This document shows positions 61,291 to 64,000 of a stretch of DNA of 64,000 nucleotides, piece by piece (the first letter of the stretch is position 1; each line of letters begins with the position of its first letter). The notes beneath the pieces are model-generated. The model saw only the letters and a program-made list of their open reading frames with translations. It ran no database searches and was not told the DNA's origin. The stretch covers positions 9,370,303 through 9,434,302 of the forward strand of contig NC_092581.1 of NCBI RefSeq assembly GCF_037975245.1, written 5' to 3'. Both the position numbers and the translations under genes were made by a program. The DNA is from Apostichopus japonicus (lineage: Eukaryota > Echinodermata > Holothuroidea > Aspidochirotida > Stichopodidae).

Positions 61291-64000
61291 CTTTGAACTT
61301 GAAACCAAGTTTGGATAGCTAGAACAGCTAGAATCCCTCCCATGTCCCGAGACTACCTTTTCCAGACCTGTCAACCTGTTTGACCCCAAAATAGGGAGAA
61401 TAACATTTTTTCAGGGCAAAAAAAAACCCCGGGAGAATAAGGGGAAAATAGGGAAGTTTGTAATTTTCAACTGAAATTATATAAATACTCCTAAGTAAAT
61501 AGTCTACAGTACCGCCCATGTATAATTGGGCATGTGTACGCGCACAGGATCGTATAAAGACGTATAAACAAGTACAATCGCGTATAAAATCGTTGACAAA
61601 CAAATTGCCGCGTAGACACCTCGTATAATCCCTGTACGAGTTTATACGCAGGTTATGCTATTGTGCTCAATGAATAGGGATTTAAGTCGCCGAAAGAATT
61701 AATGAGATGTTTGAAACAGCCGTTTCTTAAATCGTAGTTTAAGACGTGATATTCACCTAGCATCGAAGAGGACGCAGGTAAAGTGTGTGCCGGTGTGACA
61801 GTACAGAGTGTCCCCCTGTACAAAGTGTCCGCGGGGACAATCTGTACCAGCATATTTAGTCCGGTGGGACATTATCTGCTGAAAATTGGGTCCCCACCTC
61901 ACAGCAAATATAGTCCCGCCGGACGAAATGTCCTGGTACAGAACGTCCGCAAATACTTCATAGCATATTTTGTCCCGCATAAAATTTAGGCATTTCGACA
62001 TTCAAAAGGCAATTGAGTTCATTGTATCAATAATTAGAGCAGATGCATACATCAGAGTTAAATGTTACAGGAAATAAATGAGACGTTGTGCCTTGCTGCA
62101 AAACAAAAAATAGAAAGGGAAAAAAAAGAAACAAGTCTTCCATCTGTAGAAGATGTTAATCATGTTTTTGTTGTGATTGCTGCTATTTCATCCTCCGTAT
62201 ATGTTGCATGTTGTATTCGGCAACTACATTGCGTTCATAGTCATCTTTACAGAGGGAGAGATAGTATAAACCTAACCCCCCCCCCCAACGGAGGGCGGGT
62301 ACGGGATAGGGAATGCAACAGCTACAACAAAAAATGATAATTGCAGAGATAAAATATTACGAACTTAAGGAGTCCAAATTTCATTGTTGCCGTATTTCCC
62401 TAACACACAGTGGGTAAGATTTGGCAAGTATGGTAACTGTACTTAATGGGTCTACGAGAGTTGCCTAGCCAATATGAAATTTCATCCGTGCGTAAAGCTC
62501 ATTATAGGACGGGAACCGAGGGTGTTTTCAAGTTACATCCTAAACGAAATCGGCAACGCTGTATACAAAACTCATGCCCATACACATAATTTTGAGTGCA
62601 AGGATTCGGGGGGGGGGGGGGAGTTGGGATGGTAAGTTATCAATGTGTGTCCTGGGGAGGGGTCTTCTTAAGTCTGTGACCTATCTGTGATGACTTCCAA
62701 AATATTTTTGTTTGCTAATAACAACAATGAAGTAGCTGGAAGATACTTCTCTGACCTTGAAAATGTCAATACTGCCCCAACCCTCTCCGTATAGGCTTGA
62801 CACCTATTTATTGACTTTCATTACTACTTTATTGTTTACTTTTTTACCCTTCCTTATTTTTGTCACTCAATTGTCGAGTCAAGGTTTTCACCCTCTCAAC
62901 AACCATCCCCCCACCCCTGCCCCATAAGCCCCGTTGTGATGGCCATGCGTGAAGCAAATTTTCATTTGTATAGACAAATGGCATTCCAGGCAATTCCAGT
63001 GATAAATGTTCGTTGTTTCTTATTATGAATGTTTCTTATTGGACAAAAGGGGTTCAAATTAGAAAAGATATATTAGAACGATATCCTCTTCTAAAGAGCT
63101 GCAAACATACAGGAAACAAAACAAAGCCAAACAAGGGAAAGAATAAAGCAAATAGGTCAGAGCAGGATGCAATATGCTAGATTTTTTTGTCTCATCATGT
63201 TTCTCACACTTTAAATATGTCATTCTTGTAGAGATAAGTTTGTTCAAAGAAAGTTAATATAGTAAAAATCAAAACATGAAATTGGATGATAGTCATGCAC
63301 AAATACAATATTCTGAATCTATATCAGACTGGGCAAAGAGTGAAAAATGATTATACATGGAATCAGGGAGCCAGGAGCCGGGGGGGGGGGGGGCACTGTC
63401 TGTACATACTATTTTTAAAATGGCATCCCATATCTTTTTATAGCACGGTTAACAATAAAGAATCTCAATAAATAGTAATGATAACATACTAACACATCAT
63501 ATATATTTAAGTGATATGGCCGGTGTGTATCGGTTTATAGCATATCGAGTGGTGGTTGTGGAATGAGAAAATGTCCCTCTGATGTTGTGTGCCCACCCCC
63601 ACTCCCTACCCCCTGCATGGGGAAATTTAACTGGAATGATGACTCTCCCTTTGTAGCTCTGATGCAACTAAAGATAATTCATGCTTTCTAGAGCATCCTT
63701 CAAGCAGGGAGGTATTGCTTGATTAGAATGATATACTACTGTCACTCTTCTTCAAACAATATGTACTTGAAACTCTCATAATCCACATGAAGAACATCCT
63801 CTTTAGAGTTTGGTAAGGACCTCAATAAAACCATGCAGAAGTTTCCCTATTAGAATTCCCCCACCCCCCCCCCTTGAACTGCTTTCCACAAACAGTAGGA
63901 TTACCTATATAATGCTTTAATGTGCAACTTGATACCGTCAAAATTTAATCTTGATTGTAAATTACAAATAAAATAGCTGATTCTCATGTATCCAACGGGT
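61291..64000. other. Right end of the window, no recognised gene
   Basis: Poly-G/C tracts at 62.28, 62.61, 63.38 and 63.86 kb; a GTCC/GGAC-rich segment at 61.79-61.97 kb with partial inverted repeats. No exon supported. Confidence 0.55.

Overview
The window is eukaryotic DNA from an animal. It is AT-rich, its genes are split by introns with GT-AG (once GC-AG) boundaries, and it carries many microsatellites, minisatellites, tRNA-derived SINEs, a CR1/L2-like reverse transcriptase fragment and many short hAT-type DNA transposons. The gene set (SMARCAD1-type chromatin remodeller, MATCAP-type tyrosine carboxypeptidase, a secreted DM9-plus-aerolysin protein of the natterin-like class, and an MS4A-like membrane protein) suggests a marine invertebrate deuterostome, perhaps an echinoderm. 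That placement is an inference and was not tested by a search.

Layout. Bases 1-18396 (+) hold 17 coding exons of a SMARCAD1 orthologue, open at the 5' edge, about 1,027 residues to the stop; all exon phases join and all helicase motifs are present. Bases 18397-23473 are 3' UTR or intergenic sequence with a SINE-like element. Bases 23540-27486 (-) hold a five-exon MATCAP (KIAA0895/KIAA0895L) orthologue of 411 residues with an HEIGTH zinc motif. Bases 27487-35251 are non-coding, with a 308-bp tandem duplication and a long TA tract. Bases 35252-36684 (+) hold a two-exon secreted natterin-like gene. Bases 36685-45009 are mostly repeats, with one orphan exon of an MS4A paralogue at 43.0 kb. Bases 45010-49592 (-) hold a four-coding-exon MS4A-like gene whose first coding intron contains the retrotransposon fragment and two SINE copies. 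From about 49.6 to 61.3 kb the sequence consists of diverged duplicated blocks that include 5'-UTR-like exons, heavily invaded by nested hAT elements. I recognise no gene in 61.3-64.0 kb.

The four genes have unrelated jobs (chromatin remodelling, tubulin detyrosination, probable pore-forming defence protein, membrane protein) and do not look like one pathway. The most unusual content is structural: hAT elements nested inside one another, where paralogous copies supply the empty insertion sites; a tandem repeat that has copied the end of a SMARCAD1 exon and its splice donor about 15 times; a perfect 64-bp palindrome; and a long-terminal-inverted-repeat element built from a minisatellite and flanked by a 9-bp direct repeat.
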